From Trochalopteron elliotii (Eukaryota; Chordata; Aves; Passeriformes; Leiothrichidae): 64,000 nucleotides of DNA. The notes under the pieces are model-generated. The model made no database searches and was not told the origin of the DNA. It saw nothing but the letters and a program-made list of their open reading frames with translations. Positions 50,162 to 63,181 of the stretch are shown here, one piece after another. A program made the position numbers and the translations under genes. Position 1 is the first letter of the stretch. Every line of letters begins with the position of its first letter. The DNA lies in NCBI GenBank assembly GCA_024734555.1, contig JANPWX010000026.1, forward strand, positions 5,259,755 through 5,323,754. Reading direction: 5' to 3'.

Positions 50162-51118
50162 TCATTTATCGCCTTAACATTCACAAAAGAGAGGTGTAGT
50201 TGTCACAGTAAATCAGTATTAATGATTGTTAACAAATGCAATTTCTTCACAGTTCGTGAGTTATATTGTCAGATGAAGTTCCAATTTGTTATTGCTTCTC
50301 CTCTGTATTGTCATAAAAGCCCCAAGGCAGATGTAGAAAGTTCCCTTAAAGTTTTAAATTGTTAAGATTGGTACGTACTAACATACAGTTCTCAGGAGAG
50401 CTTATGAAAGCAAGGAAAATAAGGCAACAAAAGATCCTGCAGGAGAGGTGATTATCTCAACATGGATACAAGTCCATTTTCTCTTGGGCTGACAGATTCT
50501 AGGAACACTGCAAAAATGTCACCAAAACTGAAAGGAGGCAGGAGTACAGGGTAACTGGAGAGGTGATTTGTACTTATGTCAAGGAAATGTATGGCTGATG
50601 GTGTCTAGGTGGGAACAGAGGCATGATGATTGTGTCTGGAGACTGGAGTAATGGGATAGACACTGTACATGTGGATGGTTTTAGAAGAAAAGCCATTTAG
50701 GGTAAAACTTTTGTCATTTCAGTCATCCTATTTTGATTAACAGATGTAATAAATAGAAGGAAAATGTACCTGTTCTATGTAGTAGGCAAGATAAGAGAAT
50801 ACTTACATTTTGAAAATGCATAAAAAGAAAAATCATGTTCTAGCTATGTACACTAAAAGACAGACTTGCCCCCAGCCTAGAAAAAATATATGACATTAAT
50901 TCTTTCATTAAATCAGAGGTTGAGTGATCACAAATGAAAATCACCTGAGAAGAACAGCTTTCATGATGAAGTGGTAAGAGTGTCATTCTTACTCTTTCTG
51001 GTTGGTGCCCTAGGTGTTATTTTTCATTTAATTAAGAAGAAAATGCTTTCCATCCTCATGGTTAACAGAGGAATTACTCATATAATAGTTTCTTGACTTC
51101 TTAAGTCACCTGCCCATG

Positions 51119-51147
51119 ATTTTATTCATTCAATGAATGAATAAAAT
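51119..51147. repeat. Perfect inverted repeat, 14-bp arms, 1-nt loop
   Basis: ATTTTATTCATTCA, then a single A, then the exact reverse complement TGAATGAATAAAAT. It is AT-rich and intronic. The symmetry stops abruptly on both sides. Confidence 0.9.
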
Positions 51148-53421
51148 GTCATCTGTGCTGCAATCACTTCTTAACCCTGCTGAAGAGAGAAAGGTATGGC
51201 AGCATTACCACTTTATTACACTGTAAGATTATGACTAATTCCAGATTATTGCTGGCATTTTTGAGCTCAAGATCATATCCTGTACCCTGGATAACTAATA
51301 CTGTGCAATGTCTTGACAGAGCATCCACAAGAACAGCACTGGCTCTCTGAAAATGAGGCAACATAGAACACTAGCTATTTCTCACGTTCCCATAGGAACA
51401 GCTTAGGATTTGCAAGATGAATCCATGGTAAAATGTTTTGTGAAGGCAGGAAGAGAAGCTCTAATCTTGCTCCCAGTTCCCCAGACCCTTGCATTTCTTA
51501 CATATTTGTCATTGTCATTACTTAGCAAAATGACAGTGCTCTGCTTGTTGTTATGGCAACCCTAAGAAAGGAAGAAGGCTTTTATGCAGTGGTGTTGAAA
51601 ACCAGGCACCAACATCTTGTTTGTCAGAGAGCAGCGTTACATGGCATATTGCAGCGTTACCAGAGCTTCGTTTTGTCTGGTACAGCACAGGTGTGTTAGG
51701 CCAATGTAAACACAATTGGAAGGATCAATCCCTGCTGCTGCTGCTGACTTCTGCTGTGAAAGGAGGAAGGGCAAGTGTTCAGTGGATGATGAGGAGGGCG
51801 CAGAAGGCAGAAGTTGAAGTGAGCATATGAATGAAAAGGTGAAACAGGCAAAACAAAGTTCAGAGTCTCCACAGCAATTTAGATGACTAATGTAAGACAT
51901 CAGCTTTCTCTAACAGTAGGCTTCCTCCTCCACAGTAAGTGAAAGATATTTGAATACTGGTCATGTGCTAAGATCAACAGTGTTGGCTACAAACATGTTT
52001 AGTTTCACCAGTCTAAATGCCAGTGTTTAACTGGCAGTTCAACTACGAAAACTAGCTGAATGATTCAGGTTCACCTCAAGCAATCCTGTGAGTTTTGTCA
52101 GTGTTTGACAGCATCTCCAGCAGCACAGCTGTTAGTTGAGTGAATTTACCCATATCCAAACATCAGTAATTTTATCTTTGTCCAACCTGTGCAAAGAGGG
52201 GAATCATTCTGGTGCAAATAGAGGCTCTAGATACTGACATTTCTTTTAAAGCTTTCAGCATCCACTCAAGAGAGTTGAAGTCTATGGGAGCTTTGGAAAC
52301 TGCAAAATTCAGAGGTGAATTGTGACAGAATCTTGCAGCCAACTCATGATGCTGGCCCAAGGGAAGTGCCATGAAGGAGAAGTCAAAAAAGACAGATCTG
52401 TAGAACTGATTTGTCATCAGCCGAAACAGTTTTTAGTGCCATAATTTTGAACTCAAAGGCTAATGTTCAAAACCATTTGTATCATATGAAATTACTTCTT
52501 TGTAAGTCAGTCATGCAGAATGTGAAGGCATCTGTTTGGGACTCTACACCTTTTGGTTCTAATGCTTTGATGATAGTCGTGATATTTTGGATCATCTGGG
52601 TTACTTTTGCATTTCTTTTATGGCTGATAACAGGGACTTGTGCAGTTCCTGGTGGTTAAAAGTTTTGATAATCTATCAGGTGGGCTCAATTCTCGCTTAT
52701 CCATTTTTACAAAGGCTTGGAAATTAAATCCTAGCACAAGTTTAAATGTAAATTTCACAGCTTCAGAACACCCGTGATTTTACCTGTAACTTGTATTAGT
52801 TGCTGTGTCAAAGCATGTAGTGTTTCTGCTTGCTAAACATTATAAGAATGTATGTTTTGGACAAAGAAGATCAGGTAATGGTGCATTTAGAGCACACATT
52901 TACATTAAAACTTGGAGGTGATAATGCTGCTGCATTTTTATTCCTTTTCGCATGTCAGGAGCTCTTCTTCCTTCTCTCTTCTTCCTTTTCTTTGAAACAG
53001 CATATAATTCACTGATTACTCTGTGCCTGACATAGCAGAACTCAATTTAAACCAGATGCTTTGAAAAGTAGTTCAGAGAGTGCCTTACCTTACCAGCAGG
53101 AGACTGCTCACATTTTGATATCTTCATTACATTCAGGTCGAACAGTAGTATGACTACTGCATTTCTTAATTGTCTTACCTGTCTGTCTGTTTAACTACTT
53201 TGTTGTAGTATAAAGGTTCATTTCTGTCTCTGCTGAGGAAAAAATCCCAACCAAAGCAATGCTGCTATCCATTTATATGTATTGTTGCTTCTTGTGGCAT
53301 GAATGGTGGCATTTGTGTGACATTATAGACAATTTAGAAAAACTGCTGTTTGAGTAACTCCAGATTTGTCTGCTGTGGGGATATTGCCCAGCTGCTTGAT
53401 TTTAATTGCTTCCTCAGGATG

Positions 53422-53480
53422 GAAAAGAAAAGCAAAAAAAAATTAAGAAAAAAAAAGGAAAAAAAAAAAAAAAAAGAGAA
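53422..53480. repeat. A-rich low-complexity tract
   Basis: Mostly adenine with scattered G, C and T, including a run of 17 A at 53459-53475. It could be the tail of an old retroposed insert, but no insert was identified beside it. Confidence 0.8.
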
Positions 53481-56400
53481 ATACTTCTAACTGGTAGATT
53501 AGTCCAGACATATCATCAAAATAATGCAGCTTTTCTTAAAGTTCAGCTGTGTTTCCGATGACTCTTATTGTGGTTATTTTCAAGACACCTGTCTCCTTTT
53601 TTACTTACTGACAAATTATCACCCCAGAAAAGAATAAGCTATCTCATCCATTTTAATCTGCCCCTTGGCATAAAATCCTATAAAAACAGTTTTACCTGAG
53701 GACATGCTGCTATTGGAGATTGGGGGCTGTGCTGTGTCCTGTTGGTTCTGCTGCAAGGTTGGCAGTCTCTAGGAAAAGTGATAACAAGCATCCATTAACT
53801 CTTCAGTCACTACAGATGTTTGCTTAGTGTATATAAATTGGAGCCTTCAAAGACTATGTAAGTTGGCACAGGAGAGGGCCTTATATCCAGGCTCAGGAAA
53901 CAAATAAGCTTTTTAAATCATAGCTACGTAATAGATGAGTAGCCTTTTAAGTTGTCAAATGCAAATTAATTTAGTTTGAGTTCCAAGTCTATAGATGCTG
54001 TGAAGTAACACACAAGTTATAATGTTCTTAATAAGATTGGTCTTCTCTGATAATTAAATCTGTTCATTTTACGATATTTGAAATGCAGATGTCCTTTGTT
54101 TGACAAAGTTTGTCAAAGAACAAAATGCTTATTTAAAAGAAAATGTTTATTAAAAAACTTTTTTTTGCTGAAAGCATGTGAAATTCTTGCAAGAGAGTAG
54201 ATAGGTATTTTAAACAACATTATAAATGACCTTGTCCTTCACATTTTCAATGAAAAAGATTTTGTATGTCCAACTGCTTTCCATTACCAGCTTTGGAAAT
54301 CTCCATCTTGCCTATTTTGGAGCACTTAAATCTTTTGGCAATAAAAAATCATTCATTCTCCTGGTAAGAATGGATAAAGCTGTGTTTCTTAATCTTCAGG
54401 GTAATTTGGGGGTATATTTTATTGGTCACCCACTGTGTGTCCAAATACCCTCTGGCATCTAATTTTTGAAGTCAGACCAGGTTATGCAACCAATTTCTTG
54501 TAACATGCCCTCACAGCTGACCTGTTCTGGGCAGGAGGTTTGATCAGAGACTTGCTGAAAGCTCTTGCAATCTCAACTATCCTAGTCTTACTTCAACTAG
54601 CAAACTAGATTGGTGATAGAGGAGTAGCCTCCAGACTCTCCCCTAATGGCTCGTGCTGGTATGAGCAGTATTTTTGTGCCAAAGGCAGTGCAGTTTCCAT
54701 CACCTTTACTAGTACAAATGAACAATGAACCAAATGGTTACACTTTAGATACACACAGGTGCAAAGTGTGGGCATTCCCACACGTGGAGAGAGAAGTGCT
54801 GAAAGCTTGGAAAAGGTCTGTCTGTATCTCTCTATATGTACAAGTAGTATGTGTGTAGTTTTCTACCCCATGAATGCTTTTATTGCTATTAAGTGTTACA
54901 AAAGTCCAAGAAGTTTTGCTATTCTAGTAGTAGCTTTCATTTTATCTGCCCTCCAGCTTTCTGACTACATGGATAAGATTTCATTACTCAGTTAAGGACA
55001 GCTTGCATTTTCAACAAGTACATTTAAGTCCAATCTTCTGTGGCATGTCTTGGCAAATTTTTTCTATACTTCACAGAGAATACAAAACTCTATATAATAT
55101 TTTTGTATTTGTGCACTTTTGTCACACTGATGGCTAGGCTCTTCTGCAAAGCACATTTGCTTGCCTCTGCTCCAGTTTTAAGTCCGAAGCAGTATTAAGT
55201 CTCCTCCCAAATGATACTGCATTCCTTTTATTTAAATGAGCTGGTTAGTTGCCTAGCCTTAAGAGAATACCAAGAACCCTGAGTGTCACGTGAACTTACT
55301 TTCAGGTTATGTACAGATCAGATGCTGAAAGAACCTGCATTGCATTCTCTCTCTCTCTTTTTTTTTTTTTTTAATTTTCCAGTCTCTTAAAAGTTAAATT
55401 CATGACTGTATATGACAATGTTCCGTTCAGAGGGAGCTGCAAATTGCATATTTTGTGAAAGGTGTTGTAGTCCATATTATTCTCTCTGTGTCAGAAATCT
55501 ATTTCTGAAAACAGTGAACTGTTAATTTTCTTGATGAAAAATACTGTGGAAAGCAGATTGGTAAAATCACTGATGCTGGAATTTAGATCCCATACCTGTC
55601 TAATACAGCTCTTTATTGTTGTAAATAGGTTGAGATTTAAAATGTCTAAGTGAACATCAGGCTTTTGATTGTGAACTTCACAGTGTTTCTTGAGCAAGAA
55701 CCCCATTCTTAGAGGTGTTACCTGTTAGGTTTCCATTGAATCTCTGGCTATATTGCTAGGAGGGGCCTGTTGTTGAGAATCTTCCCCCAAGTATGGGTTG
55801 ATTATGCTTCCATTAACACCAGAGTGCTTTCACGAGGCTAGGTTTTAATAAAATCATTTGTTGATGAGGTCTCTTCCTCTCTTCCTGTTCTCTGTTCCTG
55901 GAAGACTCTGGTAACAATACAGTTCTATGTGAAGGTAATGTGGGAGTTTTGCCTTTAACAGCTGATTCAGATTTTTAAGTTAAACCTTGAAAATAGACAC
56001 AGTTGCATACTTCTGGAGTGACAAGTAATATCAGCACCCACACCTTTGTACTCCATTGTTTTCATGTGTATTGCATACTTCTTGCAGGACTGAGCATCTT
56101 CACAACAGATGAAGCTGTCTGGGCTTTTAGCTTTCCACCTACTATTAGTTTGGAGATTCCCCTTATTGCTGCTGAACTATCTATTACCATCTTACTACCT
56201 CTCGCTTAAAGACTACCAATAAATATTTCAGGAAGACACCCATCTGTCCTTCTTGCATGGGCAAAACCTACTGCTTCTTCTGTAACCTCATTTTCAATTT
56301 TAAACAAGAGTGGTGCATGTCAGTGGGGGGTAAAAGTTTGTTTCTCCAAAACTGTTAAAAGAACAGAGATTATGTATGGTTTATTGGAATACGTGGCTTG

Positions 56401-59400
56401 TGTGTGTCTTTCCTCCAAACAAGCATAGTAATATATGTTATCACATAACCCTTTGAAACAGAAGCTCTAGAAAAATGAGACTAAGGAAGCCACAGACTTT
56501 AAGCATTGTCGTAAAACTTTAATAAAAAAATCAGTAGAAGCCTGTTGCTATGCCTTACGAAAAATTATTTGCAGATTAATTTCCTTGAGCTGAGAAGCTT
56601 TAAGTGAGTACATTAACAATTCTGTTTTCACACCTCCATGAATTATGCTCATACGATGCCCAATTGTTGTTAAACAACATAAAAATTTGATATGTTGTCA
56701 GTCCCATTGCACAAAGCAGCACAGTCATTTTCTCAGCCAATTTCTGCTGCAAGCCCAGCACTGGGGAATGGAATAACACAAACAAGGTAATGAGTTTTAA
56801 ACTAATTATGAGGTGACAACAGTATAATTGAACATAAGATAATGAGAGGAAAACTAACGTTCATCAAATGGTTTTCTCAGCCTTAGAAATTGCTTTTCTC
56901 AGACTTAAAAATTGTCAGATGTATTGATGTAGAGCACACTGCCAACTGCTGAATGGTCAAGAAAACTATTTCTATGCATAGCAGTGATTAACAGCTTACA
57001 AACAGCAATTTTTTTGTTTTAAATCTCCTTTAAATTTACAAGACTGCCGAACTGTGAATGTTTGGGGTATTTAGAGCATCTCCACTTGGTCTCTCAGTGT
57101 CTATACTTACATAAGATGGAGGCTTTGGAAAATTGTTTCCTCGTTTTTCATGCAGAACTTCCTTCACCTCTGCAGAACCTTACCCTGAGTGGTGCTCTGT
57201 GTGCCAGAGTGTTCCTTATGGTCATGCTGTGTCAAGGAGCTCATGACTTAGCCTTGCTCACCTTTCCTCTGCTCGTCCTGTGTCTCCAGCTTCCCAATAG
57301 GCAAATGCAGCTTTGAGGCCTTGCTGCCTCACCAGGGTCACTCCTCAAGTCTGAGGTAGAGTTTCCAGATAACTAAAAGAGAGAACAAAGCCCAGTTTTG
57401 GGGCTGGCGTGGGGCGGGGAGTGGGGTTCAGCTGCACTTAAAGTCATTTTGAACACCAGCACAAAAGTTAAGGTTTGATAAATCTTCAGGTTTTTTAAAT
57501 GCAATTCAAGTGTTAGCTTTGTAGCTAGCAGATGGAGGTATAAAAGAGTAAAAGAATATTGCAGGCTTGCTCCAGTGGTGGGATTTTGATTTCTTGTAAT
57601 GACTGTGCTTCCAGGGTGCTTCCATCCCACTTGTGGTCTGTGTTTTCAAGTCGTCAGCCAAAAACTCTTGCTGTGATGTGGCTTTCATTGAAGAGACCTA
57701 AACCCCCTACCCTCATGTGCAAATCCATAATTTGAACAAAATGCTGTTTCACCCTTATATTCTAAAACATTGTGGGTTGTCTACCTAATTTCCAGATGCA
57801 CTGGCAGTCTTTGGGCACAATGTGATGAGACATCTTTTGTCTAGATGGCAACAGGGTTTATTTTTAACTGCAGCCTGTGTACCTTTATCTGTAGACAAAT
57901 TGTTGACCTGCCACGATCCTTTGTACCTGAAGTGTGCACTCACAGGTGTTGTACAAGCAGCCTGACATAAGGAATTTATTTGCTTGATTCCTGAATAAAA
58001 TGTGATCTGAAGGTACCGGGTGGGTTTCTGGGGAACCTGTAGGCAGGTTGGCTTTAAGAGAGGCCATGGCACAAATCCAGCACACCCGTATGGGGTGGAT
58101 CTGCCTGTGAAGAAAGCCTTAAGCAAGGAGCTAGTGGGAGGTGGGCTTCTGAGCAGGGTGAACGTGCATGGGCCCTGTGGCATGTTGTCCCTGCTGTTGT
58201 GACAGCTGCACACTGGCAGCAGGAGCTGGGGGCACTGCCAGAGGGGGCTGATGGCAGATGCACTGGCAAGGGGGGTCTGTGGCCACCGAGTGATGTGCAT
58301 GCAGGAGGGCATGAGGTTGTTCATAAATAAATACTGCATTTCTGGACTTTCTTAAATCTTTTGTGAATTGCCAGGCACAGATATATAGTGTCTTGCTCAG
58401 ATTGGATTGTATTGTTCAAAATTGTCAATAAAAATCATGACTTCGTATGACACAACTGTTTTTTCTAAGTGTTGAAGATAAAATTTTATCAAATACAGAT
58501 TTTTCCAGCTTTGTCAGGAAGTGTGGCAGTAGTTTTGGGAAAGGGTATGGTTTTATTAAAGTCATGAGAAATTCAAAGAGATGCCCTGCATACTTCCTCT
58601 CTTGACTATGACACTCCATAAATAACATCTCATTGAGCTACACATCTGAAAAGGCCAGCAGAAGAGATCAGACTCGGTTGTTGTGGCGATGAATATGTGT
58701 CGGATTTATCACCCAGAGTCCTTCTCCAGTGTCTACTGTACACTTTTATGATACTGTTAAGCATTGCCATTTTACTGCAGAATTTGATAATGTCAGAGAA
58801 AGAAGCAGCAGTTGTTAAGAAGAGAGAAGTATTGCTCTCTGACATGAAGGTGTACTTGAGAAAGAACACATTAATTTGGTCTTTATTTATATACTAGTAT
58901 TTTTACAGCTGCCTTCTACATGTGCCTATGTTCCCATGCCTGTTAATAAGAGACCAGTGTTTAAGGTAATGAAGTATGGGAAGCATTGCTCCTGTCTTAC
59001 CAGTGGAATGCTTGGGCAGGCTTGTAGAGGAATGAGTGATATAGGCAGGGGCAGAGCTCAGGCACCACTCCCAGATCTTGGTCTGAACCAGTTCCATCCA
59101 TGTTACCAGCTTTATAACCAACAAAATGATGCAGAATCTTCAAAAGAATTAGTTGTACTACAGCAAGGAAGTTTTGTAATCAGTAGTATTTAAATGTTTT
59201 CGATGTTTCTGTAGGTATTTTATCTGCTGCAGTGCTGATTGTTTAGCTTTGGCAAGATTGCATTAATTAAAACTTTTCAGTGAATGTGTTCACAGCTATG
59301 TCAGTGCATTAGATCAAGTGCTTTGTAAACATTTCCCTAAAGCTATTCTGATTTCAGGTCCCTATTACCAAGCAATGCAGTTTCTCTTGTTCAGTGGCTC

Positions 59401-59639
59401 ATATAATCCCAGAAGGTATCTGAAGCATGTTTATGTTAAGTCAACTATGAAAGCACACGTACAAAGAAGACATGTTACTTACAAAGAGCTGGGTATGCTA
59501 ATTGCATCAGCCTCAGCTATCTTTTTTTATTACTGTGTTGGGTGTAAAATATAAATATCCTTAATAATGAAAGCAATATTTAGTAAGATTTGTGTTCAAC
59601 AAATAAGTATTAAAGATGTTGGGTTTTTCCTCCTTTTAG

Positions 59640-59747
59640 ATCCATTTCAGTTCCTTACCAAAAATGAACCTGCCAAGGAACAGACAGCTCAACCAGCTTT
59701 AGCTCGAAAACCCACTGTCATCCGAATCCCAGCAAAACCCGGGAAAT
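59640..59747 (+). CDS. SH3D19: SH3D19 exon (108 nt) with DPF motif
   Basis: Acceptor TTTTTCCTCCTTTTAG, donor GGAAAT|GTAAGT. The junction with the large exon forms an Asp codon, giving D-P-F-Q-F-L. The exon goes on with TKNEPAKEQTAQPALARKP and TVIRIPAKPGK, both highly similar to vertebrate SH3D19. DPF is a known ligand type for the AP-2 alpha appendage and similar endocytic ear domains; its use here is an inference. The exon is 36 codons long, phase 1 at both ends, so skipping it would keep the frame and delete the DPF and the RKPTVIRIPAKPGK segment. Confidence 0.95.
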
Positions 59748-61042
59748 GTAAGTTCTTCTCCCAAATGCCTGAGAAATGTGTTAAAAAACCATTTCAGTTG
59801 AGCCTTAACATTTAGTAGTCGATTTGTTGTTTAGTAGCTGATATTAGCTGCCAAAGGAATCCCATGGTATGGTTTGACCAGACAGAGGAACCAGGCTAAG
59901 GGCTGTGGTGGGAGGGAGAGGTAGATGAGCGCCGTGTTCCACTCTCCCTGCTGCCCAGCTGCCTCACTGGACACCCTCCCTTGAGTTTGATGTCTCTCAA
60001 ACCTCATGGAGCTGATGCATATCAGAGGTGAAACTGTATGTAAGGGGCAGATCTAAAGGCTGGAAAGGAAGACTTGGAGACCTTGCAGCAGAAGCAAGCC
60101 TGTTTTCTCTGCTAAACCATATTCTGGAACTGAACCTGTGGCCAAATTGACTTTGGTCCTGACCTTAACTTAGGTTTAATGCTGTGCCTAAGCTTACTTG
60201 TCCAAAAAACCCCATTGGTGCATTAAACTTTCCTTCAGGTACAGTTTGGTTGGGATGTTTAGCATAGTTTTCAGAGTTTAAATCAAAAAGTTCCCTTGAT
60301 CCTTGCTAGTTTTGAAATCTGTGGCCATTTAAGCAAGAATGTTTAAATAGCAGTTTGAGGGAATAAAAAAAGGCATGTGAGAACTGGGATGCAAAAACCT
60401 ACGTGTTCAATTTTATGTCAGGGTCTTGACTGTAGTTTTCTGAGAGTTACTGTATTCCTAAAGCCTGCCTTCCCTAATACTTTACAGCTTTACAAATTAC
60501 ACTGACAGTGTCTCAGACTGGAAATTCATCAGAGAGCCACAAGGTCTTTGTGTTGGTCTTTGTATGCTGGAGTGCATACTTGCAGAATTCTGTTTGGCTT
60601 TATCTTTGATCCTCAGAGCTTAGGGAAAAATGTCAAAAGATAGCTCTTAAAACTCGTGTTTCAAAATCATGTTTTGCCACATTTAGTAGGTGTATAGTCA
60701 GTTTGTAGTAACTGTATGTCCCGATGGTATTTCTCCTCTGAGTTTCACTCATTATTTCCAATCTCCCGATCACCGACCCACTGTTAAAATACTAAATTTT
60801 CTTTTCCCCTGCATATGTGAGAAATGCAGTGGAAATGATTAAAAATGCAGAGAAGACTGAAGATAAAGCTGTGAGGAAAAGTCTTTCTGTTAATACCTGA
60901 TTAAAAAGGTTTTTTCAGTTGGAAGAATATGTTTATGAACTACTGTAAAGAAACTATGACAAATCTTCTCCATAAAGGAAATTTTAATTAGAATTAAAAA
61001 TAAAATGAAACAAAAAACCAACCAACTACCTGACGTTTTTTC

Positions 61043-61047
<5 letters not shown>

Positions 61048-61073
<26 letters not shown>

Positions 61074-61074
61074 T
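61048..61074. repeat. 27-base poly-T tract
   Basis: An uninterrupted T-run preceded by TTTTTTCTTCTC. On the minus strand it is a poly-A that could mark a retroposed insert, but the flanking sequence was not recognised as one. Confidence 0.9.
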
Positions 61075-62210
61075 CTGAGATGGATTCCCTTTTGAACTTG
61101 TAGATAATTGGTCCCTTGCTGCTCTCTAGTGGTAATTGAAATTTCCACAAAGGAATGCCGGTCCTGTACTTGGCTACAAACAGCAGGAGGTTATGAAGGA
61201 CTGCCTGCCTTATGGGAATCAGTGGTTGGAAGATTAATGGGATAGGGAGGAACAGAAGCAGATTCTGAGAAAGCAGGGTAGCCTTTTGTCAAGTAGGAGC
61301 TGCTGCAGAAATGTAACCTGTTAAAAGTTGAAAGAGGAGAACAGTACAACTGGGCCAATGTATAAATGGATATAGTAGGATTTACATTGTAAAGGGACCA
61401 CGTAATCTCAGTACAGGGGAGTCTTTTGCCATGTTCTTTATGGAGGAGATAAATTCTGTCAGGAACCAGTAAAAACTGAAAAGAAAACCCCCAATAAACA
61501 AACAAAACAAAATAACACAGATTTTTAAAATCCCCCCAAAATAGCCCACCCAGCACTACCAAAAAGGGGACTGCTAAAGAGCAGCAGACAAAAAGAGCTG
61601 CTTAAGAATTTGAACTCCATTGACGTTTTCAGTTAGGATTAGCATTTGTGTCTAGATGTGGTTAGAAAGGAAGCATTAAAATTCCACTTCAGTTATTACA
61701 TTTAGAAAACACTGGAAATAACACCTGCCTTCTAGTTCTTGGGATTTTTTTTTTCCTCTAGTTCCTTTAATTCTGACCTTAAAAAGAGTAAGGAGGAGGA
61801 AGTTAGGCCATCTGTGTATATAGCAGGATTTGAAGTGGTAAATAAATGTCTCATACTTTTTATAGCAGTAAGACATGATAAGAGAAGATTACTTTTGGAA
61901 TTACTGCCAGGTATTTTTTTTACTTTGCATCCATCCCAGTACCTTAGAAAAGTGATGAACTTCCCAACTTTTTTCCCCCATGCCTGGTCACTGCCAACAC
62001 AGTAACAGTGAGCTTCTCCTAAGAATTGAACTGATCCATTTTTAAACATCATAGCAATGTTTTACATAATAGCAATGCAACAAATGTGTTGAAAATAAAC
62101 AACACTTTTCCTTCCTGTGTTTTGTTTCTTTGTTGAGAGTAATTTTCATGAAATGAGAAACTGAAGGTTTTGGTTTGGATAGCATCTCTCCTCTTTTTAT
62201 TTTTTCGTAG

Positions 62211-62515
62211 TCAGTCTATAAATGTCCAGGCTGTCTACATATGCATTTTTATGTAACTCCAAGTTCAGCTGGAAGTCAGAAGAGCTTAAGTGTCTGTAGC
62301 TCTTTCTGTGAAATTAATTTTCTTGATATACAAACGGATTGTAAAATAGATGGCATGGTTTCAATATATAAAGACAGAAGGTTTGGTAAATATGCTGGCA
62401 AAACCTGTCCAAGTGCTTCCCAGGTTTCAATGGTGGAGACACTGAAAGCAAATGTCATATATTTAGAAGGGTTTTTATTCTTTATTGAGTGTGAGGACAT
62501 CATCACTCTTTCCAG
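62211..62515 (+). other. Cryptic or poison exon candidate in SH3D19 intron
   Basis: A strong acceptor (CTCTTTTTATTTTTTCGTAG) and a strong donor (TTTCCAG|GTAAGA) enclose 305 nt that stay open in one frame for 101 codons. Joined to the upstream SH3D19 exon in its own phase, however, the reading hits TAA within three codons. Inclusion would therefore truncate the protein. No similarity to SH3D19 or any protein I know. It may simply be chance. Confidence 0.3.
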
Positions 62516-63129
62516 GTAAGATCTGTAGTGTTTCCTCTTCCATGTCCTAAATTTGCTTTGCTCCTTAAAGACTACCTGAGAACTTCCATTCTGTGTTTTC
62601 TGTCATTCTGAATTTTGTAGCAGGCAGTAATTTATTTACTTGCCTTTACCTTTCTAGAGATTCTTCCATCCAAGTCTCCTGATCTTTCAGGGTTACTTGA
62701 AATAACCCTCAGCTGTTTTCCAGCCTGAAGGATATTCCAGGAGCTGACAGCTGAAAAAAAAAGTGAACCAGTTTAGAAATGTGGTGATGGCGTTTCAGGG
62801 TATCCAGTAATGAATCTGGCATTCCAAGGGGTAGAAACTCTTCTACTCATCTAATATTATATCACCAAATACTGCAGCTGAAACCCTGAAATTCTGAAAT
62901 TACTTGCTGATGTCCTGAGAGTAAAGTGAAGATCCATTATTCAGGATGGGAAGTACTCCTGAATTCAACCTCGGAGTGAATGTTCCCCTCATGTCCCTTT
63001 TCTCTTCACTGTTCTTTAAGTGGTTCTTCCCTTTCACTGCTCTGGCTTTGAGGAAGGAAGTTGCATTCGCACAGAAAATGCCCCAGACCAAGGTGGTCCT
63101 TTACCTATTGTTGATCCACATAAGGAAGG

Positions 63130-63157
63130 TTAATTAGACTTTAATTAGACTTTAATT
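63130..63157 (+). repeat. 11-bp tandem repeat (2.6 copies) near a splice acceptor
   Basis: TTAATTAGACT is repeated head to tail two and a half times, ending 24 bases before the 63182 exon. Each copy offers a possible branch-point adenosine. Confidence 0.8.
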
Positions 63158-63181
63158 TGGGAATTTTGGGGTTTTTTACAG

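Larger units (their letters stand above)
48774..59639 (+). other. SH3D19: 10.9-kb intron of SH3D19
   Basis: Starts GTAAGA and ends TTTTTCCTCCTTTTAG. If retained, translation would run 20 more codons to a TGA at 48833-48835. It contains a sense-strand LTR (about 49631-50161), a perfect palindrome (51119-51147) and an A-rich tract (53422-53480). The GC-richer stretch at about 57400-58340 has a 184-codon minus-strand open frame that I regard as chance. No additional SH3D19 exon is expected, because the flanking exons correspond to adjacent residues in the mammalian protein. Confidence 0.75.
59748..63181 (+). other. SH3D19: 3.4-kb intron of SH3D19
   Basis: Contains a 27-base T-run (61048-61074), an exon-like open segment at 62211-62515 and a short tandem repeat at 63130-63157 just before the acceptor. 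Otherwise nothing was recognised. It ends in GGGGTTTTTTACAG. Confidence 0.75.

Noticed and set aside
57785..58339. Minus-strand open frame of 184 codons
   Set aside because: Lies in a GC-richer patch where stops are rarer; overlapping open frames occur on both strands; the translation is Pro/Ser/Cys-rich without any known motif.
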